Made by a program: the position numbers and the translations under genes. 64,000 nucleotides of DNA. Origin: Pseudomonas fluorescens. Its GTDB lineage: Bacteria; Pseudomonadota; Gammaproteobacteria; Pseudomonadales; Pseudomonadaceae. The DNA is taken from assembly GCF_019212185.1 (NCBI RefSeq), contig NZ_CP078138.1, positions 62,001-126,000 of the forward strand. The letters are read 5' to 3'. Shown here piece by piece: positions 52,000 through 60,716 of this stretch; position 1 is the first letter of the stretch; the number at the start of each line of letters is the position of its first letter. A model generated the notes under the pieces. That model made no database searches, was not told where the DNA came from, and saw nothing but the letters and a program-made list of their open reading frames with translations.

Positions 52000-52896
52000 A
52001 TGAATGCCCTGACTTTGCCGGATATAGCCGCGCAGGCTTCACGCCAATCTTTGCTTCTGGATTGGGTGGGCATGTGCGGGATCGCTGTTCCTGTAATCCT
52101 GGATGACCAGCGTGTAAGTGCGATCGCTGACGCGGGTGTCAGCCTGGATAACGCAGAGGCCCGGGGCATTCATATGTCGCGGTTGTACCTGGCGTTGGAA
52201 ATGCTGGAGTTGGGGAACTTGAGTCCCGCCCTGCTACGCCGCGTACTGCAATCATTCCTCGATAGCCACAACGGTTTGTCCCAAGCCGCCTACCTGCGCA
52301 TTCATACGGCCTTGCTGTTGAAACGACCGGCATTGGTCAGTCCGTTGGCGGGATGGAAAAGCTATCCACTGATCGTTGATGCGCGCCTGCAGTGCGAAAT
52401 GTTCCACGTGGAACTGAAGTTAGAGGTGCCTTACTCATCCACCTGCCCGTGCTCAGCCGCGCTCTCCAGACAGCTGATTCAACAGCAATTCGTCGACGAC
52501 TTTGCCAACAAGCCTTTGCATCACGCAGACGTCCTGACCTGGCTTGGCTCAGCGAATGGCATCACGGCAACGCCTCATAGCCAGCGCAGCACCGCTCATC
52601 TGAACCTGCATCTGGATAACAGCGTGGACGACCTACCCTTGGTTGCCGCCATCAACGCCGCCGAAGCAGCGCTGGGAACCGCCGTGCAAACCGCAGTCAA
52701 GCGCGTGGACGAGCAGGCCTTCGCCTTGGCCAACGGGCAGAACCTGATGTTCTGTGAAGATGCGGCGCGACGCCTGCACCTGGCGTTAAGACGCTTTCCC
52801 GGCCTCCAGGGATTTGACCTGCGCGTGGTCCACGCCGAGAGCTTGCACGCTCATGACGCCGTGGCCGAAAGCCGCTGGAAGCGGGAGGCCGCATGA
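52000..52896 (+). CDS. folE2: GTP cyclohydrolase FolE2 (zinc-independent type IB)
   Basis: Makes dihydroneopterin triphosphate from GTP, the first step to folate, replacing zinc-dependent FolE when zinc is lacking. It has 298 residues. Family segments are RGIHMSRLYLALE near residue 55, VPYSSTCPCSAALSRQLI near residue 143 (the catalytic Cys lies in the CPCS segment), and a late CEDAARRLHLAL with ESLHAHDAVA. It is the first gene of the rightward Zur operon, with a Zur box 32 bp upstream. Its stop overlaps the next ATG by 4 bp. Confidence 0.94.
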   Translation: MNALTLPDIAAQASRQSLLLDWVGMCGIAVPVILDDQRVSAIADAGVSLDNAEARGIHMSRLYLALEMLELGNLSPALLRRVLQSFLDSHNGLSQAAYLRIHTALLLKRPALVSPLAGWKSYPLIVDARLQCEMFHVELKLEVPYSSTCPCSAALSRQLIQQQFVDDFANKPLHHADVLTWLGSANGITATPHSQRSTAHLNLHLDNSVDDLPLVAAINAAEAALGTAVQTAVKRVDEQAFALANGQNLMFCEDAARRLHLALRRFPGLQGFDLRVVHAESLHAHDAVAESRWKREAA

Positions 52897-53453
52897 TCCG
52901 CAAGAATCCTTCCGGCGATTTGCCCGTCATTGCCGAGTCCGCCTACATCGATAAAACCGCAATCATCTGCGGCAAGGTGATCATTGGCGAAAACGTTTTT
53001 GTCGGGCCCTACGCCGTCATCCGTGCCGATGAAGTCGATGCGTCAGGCAGCATGCAGCCAATCACCATTGGCGCCAATTCGAACATTCAGGACGGCGTGG
53101 TCATCCACTCCAAATCAGGTGCTGCCGTGACCATTGGCGAGTTCAGCTCAATCGCTCATCGCTCCATCGTCCATGGTCCCTGCACCGTCGGTGATCGGGT
53201 GTTCATCGGTTTCAATAGCGTGCTGTTCAATTGCGCCGTAGATGACGGCTGTGTGGTGCGGCATAACTCGGTGGTCGACGGCCGGGATCTGCCTCCGGCT
53301 TTTTACGTACCCTCGACCACACGGATCGGCCCCGCAACCGACCTGTCCCAATTCCCGCCGGTCAGCGTCAGCGCCTCGGAGTTTTCCGAAGATGTCGCGC
53401 GTACCAACGTCGATCTGGTGCGCGGGTATAAAGCCCTGCAGAACGAGTTCTGA
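52893..53453 (+). CDS. Gamma-carbonic-anhydrase-like protein
   Basis: A 186-residue left-handed beta-helix protein with hexapeptide repeats (IICGKVIIGENVFVGPYAVI). Three His in the Cam-like pattern are kept: one in VVIHSKSG and two in IAHRSIVHGP, so a metal site is likely. It would hydrate CO2 using a metal other than zinc (iron or cobalt can serve in this family), which suits zinc starvation. The ATG overlaps the folE2 stop, and pyrQ follows one base after its own stop, so the operon is tight. It corresponds to PA5540. Confidence 0.87.
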   Translation: MIRKNPSGDLPVIAESAYIDKTAIICGKVIIGENVFVGPYAVIRADEVDASGSMQPITIGANSNIQDGVVIHSKSGAAVTIGEFSSIAHRSIVHGPCTVGDRVFIGFNSVLFNCAVDDGCVVRHNSVVDGRDLPPAFYVPSTTRIGPATDLSQFPPVSVSASEFSEDVARTNVDLVRGYKALQNEF

Positions 53454-53454
53454 G

Positions 53455-54792
53455 ATGAATAGCGTGCTGATTCGCAACGCGCGTCTGGTCAATGAGGGGC
53501 AGCAGTTCGATGCGGATCTGCTGGTAGATCACGGCCGGATCGTCAAAATCGCCAGTAGCATCGAGGGCGAAAATGCGGCATTGGAAATCGACGCAAATGG
53601 CCAATGGTTGTTGCCAGGGATGATCGACGACCAAGTGCACTTTCGTGAGCCTGGCGCGCCAGACAAAGGCAGCTTCTACACAGAATCGCGGGCTGCCGTG
53701 GTGGGTGGCATCACCAGTTTTATGGACATGCCCAACACTCAGCCCGCGACGTTGACGCTGGCCGCACTGGAGGACAAAAAACGCCGGGCTGCACTCAGTT
53801 CCGTGGCCAACTATGGCTTCCACTTCGGGGTCAGCAACGACAACCTCGATACGGTCGCGGCGCTCAACCCAAGCGCCGTGGCCGGCGTCAAAGTGTTCAT
53901 GGGCGCCTCGACCGGCAACATGCTGGTGGATGACCCGCAGGTACTGGAGCGTCTATTTGCCGAAGTACCCACTGTGCTCCTGGCACACTGCGAGCACACG
54001 CCGAGCATTCAGGAAAACCAGCAGCGTTTCGCCGAGCGCTATGGCGACAATGTTCCAGCCGGCGCTCACCCGCTGATTCGCGACGCTCAGGCATGCTTTC
54101 GCTCCTCGTCACTGGCGGTGGAATTGGCCAAGCGCTTTGGCACCCGATTACACGTCCTGCACCTGACCACCGCGCAGGAGCTGACCCTGTTCGAGGACAA
54201 ACCCCTGGCGCAGAAACAGATTACTGCCGAGGTTTGTCTGCATCATTTGTTGTTCGATGACCGTGACTATCCGCGCCTGGGCAACTTGATCAAATGCAAT
54301 CCGGCAATCAAGACCCAGGCCGATCGTGACGCCCTGCGCCTGGCATTGTTGGGCAATCGACTGGACGTTATCGGCAGTGACCATGCCCCGCATACCTGGG
54401 CAGAGAAACAGCGCCCCTACCCACTGGCCCCAGCCGGTCTACCCTTGGTACAACATGCCCTGCCCGCATTGCTGGAACTGGTGGCCGACCACGTACTGCC
54501 GTTGACCACGCTGGTCGCCAAGACCAGTCATCGCGTGGCCGACCTGTTCGCCATTCCTGACCGCGGATACTTACGCGAAGGCTACTGGGCCGACCTGGTG
54601 CTGATTCGCCCAGAGCCCGAGGGTCGGGCGGTATCCCGCCAGCCGATTTTGGCGCAATGTGGCTGGACGCCCTTTGCCGAGCGGCGGTTTCGCCACAGCG
54701 TATCTACCACTTTAGTGTCGGGTCAGATCGCCTGGCACGCCGAAAGTCTTAATGACAGCTGCAAGGGTTTGCCCTTACGGTTCAACCGTTGA
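53455..54792 (+). CDS. pyrQ: Dihydroorotase paralogue of the zinc-starvation operon
   Basis: Cyclic amidohydrolase that closes carbamoyl-aspartate to dihydroorotate in pyrimidine synthesis. It has 445 residues. The amidohydrolase barrel shows GMIDDQVHFREPGAPDKG near residue 58, where the usual first metal His of HxH is Gln; the Lys in GVKVFMGAST near residue 143 (to be carbamylated); LLAHCEHTPS near residue 175; VLHLTTAQE; and IGSDHAPHTWAEK near residue 305. The Gln variant is known in one dihydroorotase subclass. The start at 53455 lies one base after the previous stop. The name follows PAO1 PA5541. Confidence 0.87.
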   Translation: MNSVLIRNARLVNEGQQFDADLLVDHGRIVKIASSIEGENAALEIDANGQWLLPGMIDDQVHFREPGAPDKGSFYTESRAAVVGGITSFMDMPNTQPATLTLAALEDKKRRAALSSVANYGFHFGVSNDNLDTVAALNPSAVAGVKVFMGASTGNMLVDDPQVLERLFAEVPTVLLAHCEHTPSIQENQQRFAERYGDNVPAGAHPLIRDAQACFRSSSLAVELAKRFGTRLHVLHLTTAQELTLFEDKPLAQKQITAEVCLHHLLFDDRDYPRLGNLIKCNPAIKTQADRDALRLALLGNRLDVIGSDHAPHTWAEKQRPYPLAPAGLPLVQHALPALLELVADHVLPLTTLVAKTSHRVADLFAIPDRGYLREGYWADLVLIRPEPEGRAVSRQPILAQCGWTPFAERRFRHSVSTTLVSGQIAWHAESLNDSCKGLPLRFNR

Positions 54793-54829
54793 ATCCGGTT
54801 ACCTGTATGACTACCGGGGGTCACTGAGC

Positions 54830-55717
54830 ATGCTCCAGATCACTCTGCCAGACGGCACACTGCGTGAGTTCGACCAACCCCTCTCCGTCTCCGAGCTGGC
54901 GTCGAGTATTGGCCTGGGCCTGGCCAGGGCCGCCGTCGCCGGTCGGGTCAACGGTACCCTGGTCGATTGCGCCTTCGTTATCCGCCATAACGCCCGCGTG
55001 GGCATTGTGACCGCCCGCGAACCTGAAGGCCTGGAAATCCTTCGACGCTCCTGCGCCCTCCTGCTGGCAATGGCGATCAAGCAACTGCACGCTCGCGCCA
55101 GCATCCTCGCCGGCTCAGTGGTCGGTGACGGCTTCTATTGCGAGTTCTCCCACAGCCGAACCTTGCACCCCGATGATCTGCGCCTGATCGAAGCGAGGAT
55201 GTACGCCCTGGCGCTGGCCAATCACTCCATCCGGCATGTCCTGGCCTTGTATCAGTTGGCGCACTGCGCCACGGTCGGCGCAGGTCCCCACGCCCCGTCC
55301 ACCAATGTATTGCGCGCCTTCAGCCTGGCGCATGTGAATGGCAGCGCACGGCAGCGGATCTACGGGGTGTGCTGGACCGATCAGCAAGAGCTCGACGCAT
55401 GGCGAGCACCACAGCAGGCGATGGTGGTGAGCGTCGATGAGCGCCAGATCGAATACACCCAGTCGGTGACCGACGCCCTGCGTCGAGCCGGAGTACGAGC
55501 CAACTCCGACGTGCGCAACGAGAAAATCGCCGACAAAATCCGTCAGCACCGCTCACAAGCGGTGCCTTATCTATTAGTGGTGGGCGAGCGGGAAATGGCC
55601 GGCGACTTCGTCAGCCTGCGCAGCGGCGAGGGTGAGAATTTGGGTCAGATGAATATTGCCGCGGCCTGCGAGCGATTGCGTGGCGGGACGCTCGCTCGCG
55701 AGGGCGCAGCACCGTAA
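54830..55717 (+). CDS. Coreless threonyl-tRNA-synthetase-like protein
   Basis: A 295-residue relative of ThrRS (about 640 residues). It has a TGS domain (1-60), a shortened editing-domain remnant (about 65-190) and a complete-looking anticodon-binding domain (about 195-285; YTQSVTDALRRAGVRANSD, RNEKIADKIRQH, VPYLLVVGERE). The class II catalytic core (motifs 1-3) is wholly absent, and the frame runs straight from the editing remnant (RIYGVCWTDQQELDAW) into the anticodon domain. Of the E. coli editing residues His73, His77, Cys182 and His186, the matching positions are Arg73, Leu77, Gly150 and His154. It cannot charge tRNA. It follows pyrQ by 37 bp in the Zur operon. Confidence 0.85.
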   Translation: MLQITLPDGTLREFDQPLSVSELASSIGLGLARAAVAGRVNGTLVDCAFVIRHNARVGIVTAREPEGLEILRRSCALLLAMAIKQLHARASILAGSVVGDGFYCEFSHSRTLHPDDLRLIEARMYALALANHSIRHVLALYQLAHCATVGAGPHAPSTNVLRAFSLAHVNGSARQRIYGVCWTDQQELDAWRAPQQAMVVSVDERQIEYTQSVTDALRRAGVRANSDVRNEKIADKIRQHRSQAVPYLLVVGEREMAGDFVSLRSGEGENLGQMNIAAACERLRGGTLAREGAAP

Positions 55718-55726
55718 GTGCAGACT

Positions 55727-56248
55727 TCAGGCGCGCGGTTTGACCGTGCCGCAATCCTGCCCCAGCCATACGGCGCGGGTGTCCATGCTGCCCGCTTGCT
55801 GAATGCCGGTGGCATTGAAGGTGCCGTTGACCGAAGCATTGAACTCGCGGTCGCTGAGGAAAGTGGCGACGCCTGTGCCCTGGGCTTTCGGGCAACTGAA
55901 GCGGAACTTCCACTGATTACCACTGCGGTCGGTGACCTCTTGCTTGCAGCCCGATTGCGGGTCTTGCAGCGGGATATCGTCCGTCTTCACTTGCTCCGGG
56001 GTCAGGCACACACGAATCCCCTTGCCGCCCATATTGATCCCCTGCTTCTCCAGCGCCGCTTTCTGCGCCGGAGTGATTTGATTGCCCAATTGGCTGAGGA
56101 TCAATTGCAGGTCCGGCAGGTTCTGGTTATCGACCTTCATATTGCTCGAGGTCAGTTCCCACAACCCCGGTTGTAGCATCTGCGCCTGCGCGGCGACAGG
56201 AACCGACAAGCCAACAGCCATGAGCCAACCCAGCAGACGTACGTTCAT
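55727..56248 (-). CDS. DUF3617 exported protein
   Basis: A 173-residue protein with a signal peptide (LLGWLMAVGLSVPVAAQA, cut near residue 22). The mature part follows the DUF3617 pattern: MLQPGLWELTSSNM at its start, VCLTPEQVK in the middle, a Cys in SGCKQEV, FSCPKAQGTGVATF and a late DCGTVKP. The function is unknown. It converges with the ThrRS-like gene, 9 bp between stops. ATG 56248 is preferred to the TTG one codon before. Confidence 0.85.
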   Translation of the reverse strand: MNVRLLGWLMAVGLSVPVAAQAQMLQPGLWELTSSNMKVDNQNLPDLQLILSQLGNQITPAQKAALEKQGINMGGKGIRVCLTPEQVKTDDIPLQDPQSGCKQEVTDRSGNQWKFRFSCPKAQGTGVATFLSDREFNASVNGTFNATGIQQAGSMDTRAVWLGQDCGTVKPRA

Positions 56249-56379
56249 CAAGTAACTCCCAGTCAGTAATGGCCGTTAGACGTCGCCAATCTACTTCGGT
56301 TGCATGGCGAATTAAATAGCGACATTGCGCCTGGAACATGGTCTGTTAGGCATTGAATTCTCCGGAGCAAGGTTGCCCC

Positions 56380-57819
56380 ATGGATTTTTTCGGACCTCAT
56401 CTTTTTGCCTACCTGATCGCGCTCATTCATTCCCTGGGCTCGATTGCGGCCATCCATGCCGTTCTCACCGTGCGCACCGCACAAGGCTCAATCGCCTGGG
56501 CACTGTCGCTGGTCTTCATCCCCTACCTGACCCTGATTCCTTATCTGGTGTTCGGCCGCAGTACTTTCGATGCCTACATCAAGGCCCGACGCCAGGCCAA
56601 CGAACAGATGCGCCGGGCCATCGCCGACTTGAACTGGCGACCGTGGGTCGAAGAAGCGCTGACCGCCCGTGCTTCAGCCGCCTACGCCTCTCTGCGCGCC
56701 ATGCCCAAGCTGGGGCGGATGCCCTGCCTGGCAAACAATCAGGTGCGGCTGTTGATCAACGGTCATGCCACCTTCGACGCAATCTTCGACGCCATCGAGC
56801 AGGCACGCGAAGCGATATTGATCCAGTTTTTCATCGTCCATGACGACGAACTCGGGCGCCGCCTGCAAAGCCTGCTGCTGGAAAAAGCTGCGCAAGGGGT
56901 CGCGGTGTATTTGCTCTATGACCGCATTGGCAGCCATTCCCTGCCCCACAGCTATGTGCAGACCCTGCGCGACGCCGGCGTGCAGGTCAAAGCCTTCGCC
57001 ACCCGCAGCGGCTGGCTCAATCGCTTCCAGGTGAATTTTCGCAATCACCGCAAGATCGTCGTGGTCGACGGCCTGCAGGGTTTTGTCGGCGGGCATAACG
57101 TCGGCGATGAGTACCTGGGCGCCAAGCCGCCACTGTCGCCGTGGCGCGACACCCACGTGGCGGTCAGCGGGCCGGTGGTGGCCTGCATGCAAGAGTCGTT
57201 CGCTGAAGACTGGTTCTGGGCAGCACGGGAGTTGCCACCGCTGATCCTGCCGCAAAGCTATCCGGATGACGGCGTTCTCTGCCAACTGCTGGCCAGTGGG
57301 CCGGCGGACCCTTATGAAACCTGCTCGCTGTTTTTTGTCGAGGCCATCCACGCGGCGACCGAACGAGTGTGGATCACCAGCCCCTACTTCGTCCCCGATG
57401 AAGCAGTATTCGCCGCCCTGCGCCTGGCCGTCCTGCGCGGCGTCGACGTGCGCCTGCTGTTGCCGTCGCGACCGGACCACCGCATCGTTTACGCCGCCTC
57501 CAGCCTCTATGCGTTCGAAGCTGTGCGCGCCGGCGTTCGGGTGTTTCGCTATCAGCCCGGTTTCCTGCACCAGAAGGTGGTGTTGATCGACGGTGAAATC
57601 AGCGCCATTGGCAGCGCCAACCTCGACAACCGTTCCTTCAGGCTCAACTTCGAGGTGATGCTGCTCACCGTGGACAGCGTCTTCGCTGGCGAAGTGGAGC
57701 GCATGCTTGAACAGGACTTTGCCCTGTCGCAAGAACTGAACAAGGATGCAGGCCGGCAAACCCACCGCCTGCAACAGCTCGGCATGCGGGTCGCCCGGCT
57801 GATTTCGCCGATTCTCTAG
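56380..57819 (+). CDS. cls: Cardiolipin synthase
   Basis: Condenses phosphatidylglycerol to cardiolipin at the inner membrane. It has 479 residues. Two N-terminal helices (about 5-60) are followed by two phospholipase D domains, each with an HKD motif: [19 protein letters not shown] near residue 220 and [21 protein letters not shown] near residue 395. ATG 56380 follows GGAG after 13 bases, with a second weak site closer, and gives the usual hydrophobic N-terminus. Its TAG stop overlaps that of the converging cyclopropane synthase gene. Confidence 0.93.
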   Translation: MDFFGPHLFAYLIALIHSLGSIAAIHAVLTVRTAQGSIAWALSLVFIPYLTLIPYLVFGRSTFDAYIKARRQANEQMRRAIADLNWRPWVEEALTARASAAYASLRAMPKLGRMPCLANNQVRLLINGHATFDAIFDAIEQAREAILIQFFIVHDDELGRRLQSLLLEKAAQGVAVYLLYDRIGSHSLPHSYVQTLRDAGVQVKAFATRSGWLNRFQVNFRNHRKIVVVDGLQGFVGGHNVGDEYLGAKPPLSPWRDTHVAVSGPVVACMQESFAEDWFWAARELPPLILPQSYPDDGVLCQLLASGPADPYETCSLFFVEAIHAATERVWITSPYFVPDEAVFAALRLAVLRGVDVRLLLPSRPDHRIVYAASSLYAFEAVRAGVRVFRYQPGFLHQKVVLIDGEISAIGSANLDNRSFRLNFEVMLLTVDSVFAGEVERMLEQDFALSQELNKDAGRQTHRLQQLGMRVARLISPIL

Positions 57820-59003
57820 GGGTGGTAGATATCGTCGCGGGTCCAGGGCAACTCGTGACTGCCATCGGCGTGGGCTTTGACTGCGAGAATCTGGTGCAGG
57901 TTGATCCAGCCCCGCGCAAAGGCATAAGCGCAGCCAGCCAGGTATAAGCGCCAGATACGCAGCGCTTGCTGCGGAACCTCTTTGGCCGCGGCATCTAAGT
58001 TGTCTTCGAGCCGCTCGCTCCAGTGATCCAGGGTGCGCGCATAGTGCAGGCGCAGGCTTTCGACATCGACGATCTCCAGTCCGGCCTCACTGATCTCGGC
58101 GGAGATCATCGACAGATGGGGCAACTCACCATTGGGGAACACATAGCGCTCGATAAAATCACCCGCGCCCCGCCCCACCGGACGCCCATCGATCGATTTG
58201 GCGGTAATCCCGTGGTTCATCACCAGGCCGCCTTCACGTACCGCACCAAATAATGTCCGGCAATATTCGGCCAGGTTGGCATGGCCGACGTGTTCGAACA
58301 TGCCGACACTCACCACCTTATCGAAACGGCCATCCTGCGGCAGGTCGCGATAGTCGAGCAGCTGCAATTCGACCTGATCCTGCAGCCCCTCTTCGTTCAC
58401 CCGCTCCCGCGCCAGAGCCAACTGCTCCTTGCTTAAGGTAATGCCGAACACCTTGACCCCGAATTCCCGCGCGGCATAGCGCGCCAGCCCGCCCCAACCG
58501 CAGCCCACGTCCAGCAGGTATTCCCCCGGTTGCAACCGGAGCTTGCGGCACAGGTGACGGAATTTCGCCTGCTGCGCCTGCTCGAGGGTTTCGCTGCCGG
58601 TCTCGAAATAGGCGCAGGAGTACGCCATGTCGCTGTCGAGCCACAGCTGATAGAACGCATTGGACAGGTCGTAATGATAGGAGATCGCCGCCGCGTCGGT
58701 GGCTTTGTCGTGGGCGGTGCGTACCGGCTGGCTGTCATCGTCTTCGTTGAGCAGCGCCTGGCTCCACTCGTCACACACCCGGATCACATCGCTGATCGAG
58801 CCTTCCAGCTCCAGCTTGCCTTCAACAAAAGCTGCGCCGAGCAGGTCGAGGCTGGGGTGGGTGAACTGCGAGACCATCTGCGGATCCTTGACCACGATAG
58901 TGACACTGGGCGCCGGGCCCAGGTTGAATTCGTGGCCGTCCCAGAGTCGCAAACGCAGTGGCAAATGCAGGTTCTGCAAAGCCAGTGGAAGTTGAGCGAG
59001 CAT
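57816..59003 (-). CDS. cfa: Cyclopropane-fatty-acyl-phospholipid synthase
   Basis: Adds a methylene group from S-adenosylmethionine to double bonds of membrane fatty acids, usually at stationary phase. It has 395 residues. The SAM motif I reads [20 protein letters not shown] near residue 185; the preceding [22 protein letters not shown] and the later [14 protein letters not shown] are the family lipid- and bicarbonate-site segments. ATG 59003 is preferred to an upstream in-frame start because a G-rich ribosome site precedes it. It shares four bases with the cls stop, so two membrane-lipid modifying genes end against each other. Confidence 0.93.
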   Translation of the reverse strand: MLAQLPLALQNLHLPLRLRLWDGHEFNLGPAPSVTIVVKDPQMVSQFTHPSLDLLGAAFVEGKLELEGSISDVIRVCDEWSQALLNEDDDSQPVRTAHDKATDAAAISYHYDLSNAFYQLWLDSDMAYSCAYFETGSETLEQAQQAKFRHLCRKLRLQPGEYLLDVGCGWGGLARYAAREFGVKVFGITLSKEQLALARERVNEEGLQDQVELQLLDYRDLPQDGRFDKVVSVGMFEHVGHANLAEYCRTLFGAVREGGLVMNHGITAKSIDGRPVGRGAGDFIERYVFPNGELPHLSMISAEISEAGLEIVDVESLRLHYARTLDHWSERLEDNLDAAAKEVPQQALRIWRLYLAGCAYAFARGWINLHQILAVKAHADGSHELPWTRDDIYHP

Positions 59004-59305
59004 GAAAACCCCCTGTTCCAGACGTCTGTCATGAGGGTAGACCATAGTAGAAAATTAGCAGGCTATCGAAATATACGCCTTTTTCCATCGGTCATAGCGC
59101 ACAGAACGCTGTCGTTAAACCTGTCCTTCAGGCAGAAGAACGCCTGCACAGGCACGCCCTCACTGTGGTTGACTGTCAATTTTCGGCGCAGTTCGAATAA
59201 TCATGACGGCTTGACTTTGAATCTGCGCAGCGCAAATATTACAAGCATAATATTATCTGGTCGCTACGTTTAATCTCCATCGCACACCGACACAGGAGTA
59301 ATGCC
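59004..59305. promoter_or_regulatory. Divergent promoter region of cfa and the lipoamide dehydrogenase gene
   Basis: No gene is seen in these 302 bases. The right half is AT-rich and holds TTGACT at 59211-59216, a possible -35 box, and a perfect inverted repeat AATATTA (59235-59241) / TAATATT (59248-59254) about 50 bp before the dehydrogenase start. A 10-bp palindrome CAGACGTCTG lies at 59017-59026 near cfa. These are candidate elements only. Confidence 0.4.
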
Positions 59306-60706
59306 ATGAGCACCTACGACATCGTGATTCTGGGAGGCGGCCCCGGCGGCTACAACGCGGCGATCCGCGCCGGCCAACTGGGGCTCAAGGCCGCCTGTGT
59401 CGAAGGCCGAGCGACGCTGGGCGGCACCTGCCTTAATGTGGGCTGCATGCCGTCCAAGGCACTGCTGCACGCGTCCGAACTCTATGAAGCGGCGATGGGA
59501 ACGGAATTTGCCCACCTGGGGATCGAGGTCAAGCCGACGCTCAATTTGGCGCAGATGATGAAACAGAAAGCAGAAAGCGTTGCTGGCCTGACCAAGGGCA
59601 TCGAATTCCTGTTTCGCAAGAACAAGGTCGAGTGGATCAAAGGCTGGGGTCATATCGATGGCCCGGGCAAGGTCAGCGTCACCGACGTCGAGGGCAATAA
59701 AACAGAACTGCTGGCCAAGGACATCATTATCGCCACAGGCTCTGAACCGACGCCGCTGCCTGGCGTCACCATCGACAACCAGCGCATTCTCGACTCCACG
59801 GGCGCCCTGTCCCTCAGCGAAGTGCCCAGACATTTGGTGGTCATCGGGGCCGGGGTGATCGGCCTCGAACTTGGCTCGGTCTGGCGTCGTCTCGGAGCGC
59901 AGGTCACGGTGGTTGAATACCTCGACCGCATCTGCCCGGGCACCGACCTGGAAGCGGGTAAAACCCTGCAACGCGCCCTCGGCAAACAGGGCATCAATTT
60001 CAAACTGGGCACCAAAGTGACTGCAGCAACCCCCTCCCCCACAGGCGTGCAACTGAGCCTGGAAGCGGCGGCGGGCGGCAGTGCCGAATCACTCGAGGCG
60101 GATTATGTGCTGGTGGCTATCGGACGCCGGCCGTTCACCCAGGGCCTTGGCCTCGAAAACGTAGGCCTGACCACTGATTCACGCGGCATGCTGAGCAACC
60201 GTGGTCATCGCACCGAAGTGCCCGGGTTCTGGGTGATCGGTGATGTCACCTCGGGGCCGATGCTCGCCCACAAGGCCGAAGACGAAGCCATGGCCTGCGT
60301 CGAGCAAATCGTCGGCAAGGCTGGCGAAGTAAACTACGAGTTGATCCCCAGCGTGATCTATACCCGGCCGGAACTGGCCAGTGTCGGCAAGACCGAAGAG
60401 CAACTCAAGGCTGAGGGACACGCCTACAAGGTCGGCAAATTTCCGTTCAGCGCCAACAGCCGGGCCAAGATCAACCATGAAACTGAAGGCTTTGCCAAAG
60501 TCCTCGCCGACGAGCGCACCGACGAGGTCCTGGGCGTGCATCTGGTCGGACCGAGTGTCAGCGAGATGATTGGCGAGTATTGCGTGGCCATGGAGTTCTC
60601 GGCCTCGGCCGAGGATATCGCGCTGACCTGCCACCCACACCCGACACGCTCCGAGGCCTTGCGTCAGGCCGCGATGAATGTCGAGGGGATGGCGACCCAG
60701 ATGTAA
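59306..60706 (+). CDS. lpd: Dihydrolipoyl dehydrogenase, stand-alone copy
   Basis: FAD- and NAD-dependent oxidation of protein-bound dihydrolipoamide. It has 466 residues: an FAD site ILGGGPGGYNAAIRAGQLG at the start, the redox disulfide GGTCLNVGCMPSK near residue 42, an NAD site VVIGAGVIGLELGSVWRRLG near residue 183, a second FAD segment WVIGDVTSGPMLAHKAEDE near residue 310, and the active-site HPHPTRSE near residue 445. The start has AGGAG at good spacing. No E1 or E2 dehydrogenase genes lie nearby, so it resembles the orphan Lpd3 type (PA4829) and must serve complexes encoded elsewhere. Confidence 0.92.
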   Translation: MSTYDIVILGGGPGGYNAAIRAGQLGLKAACVEGRATLGGTCLNVGCMPSKALLHASELYEAAMGTEFAHLGIEVKPTLNLAQMMKQKAESVAGLTKGIEFLFRKNKVEWIKGWGHIDGPGKVSVTDVEGNKTELLAKDIIIATGSEPTPLPGVTIDNQRILDSTGALSLSEVPRHLVVIGAGVIGLELGSVWRRLGAQVTVVEYLDRICPGTDLEAGKTLQRALGKQGINFKLGTKVTAATPSPTGVQLSLEAAAGGSAESLEADYVLVAIGRRPFTQGLGLENVGLTTDSRGMLSNRGHRTEVPGFWVIGDVTSGPMLAHKAEDEAMACVEQIVGKAGEVNYELIPSVIYTRPELASVGKTEEQLKAEGHAYKVGKFPFSANSRAKINHETEGFAKVLADERTDEVLGVHLVGPSVSEMIGEYCVAMEFSASAEDIALTCHPHPTRSEALRQAAMNVEGMATQM

Positions 60707-60716
60707 CCACCTTTTC

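Noticed and set aside
59235..59254. AATATTA/TAATATT repeat as a third Zur box
   Set aside because: It lacks the GTTAT/ATAAC core and has a 6-bp centre; the lipoamide dehydrogenase gene is not a known Zur target.
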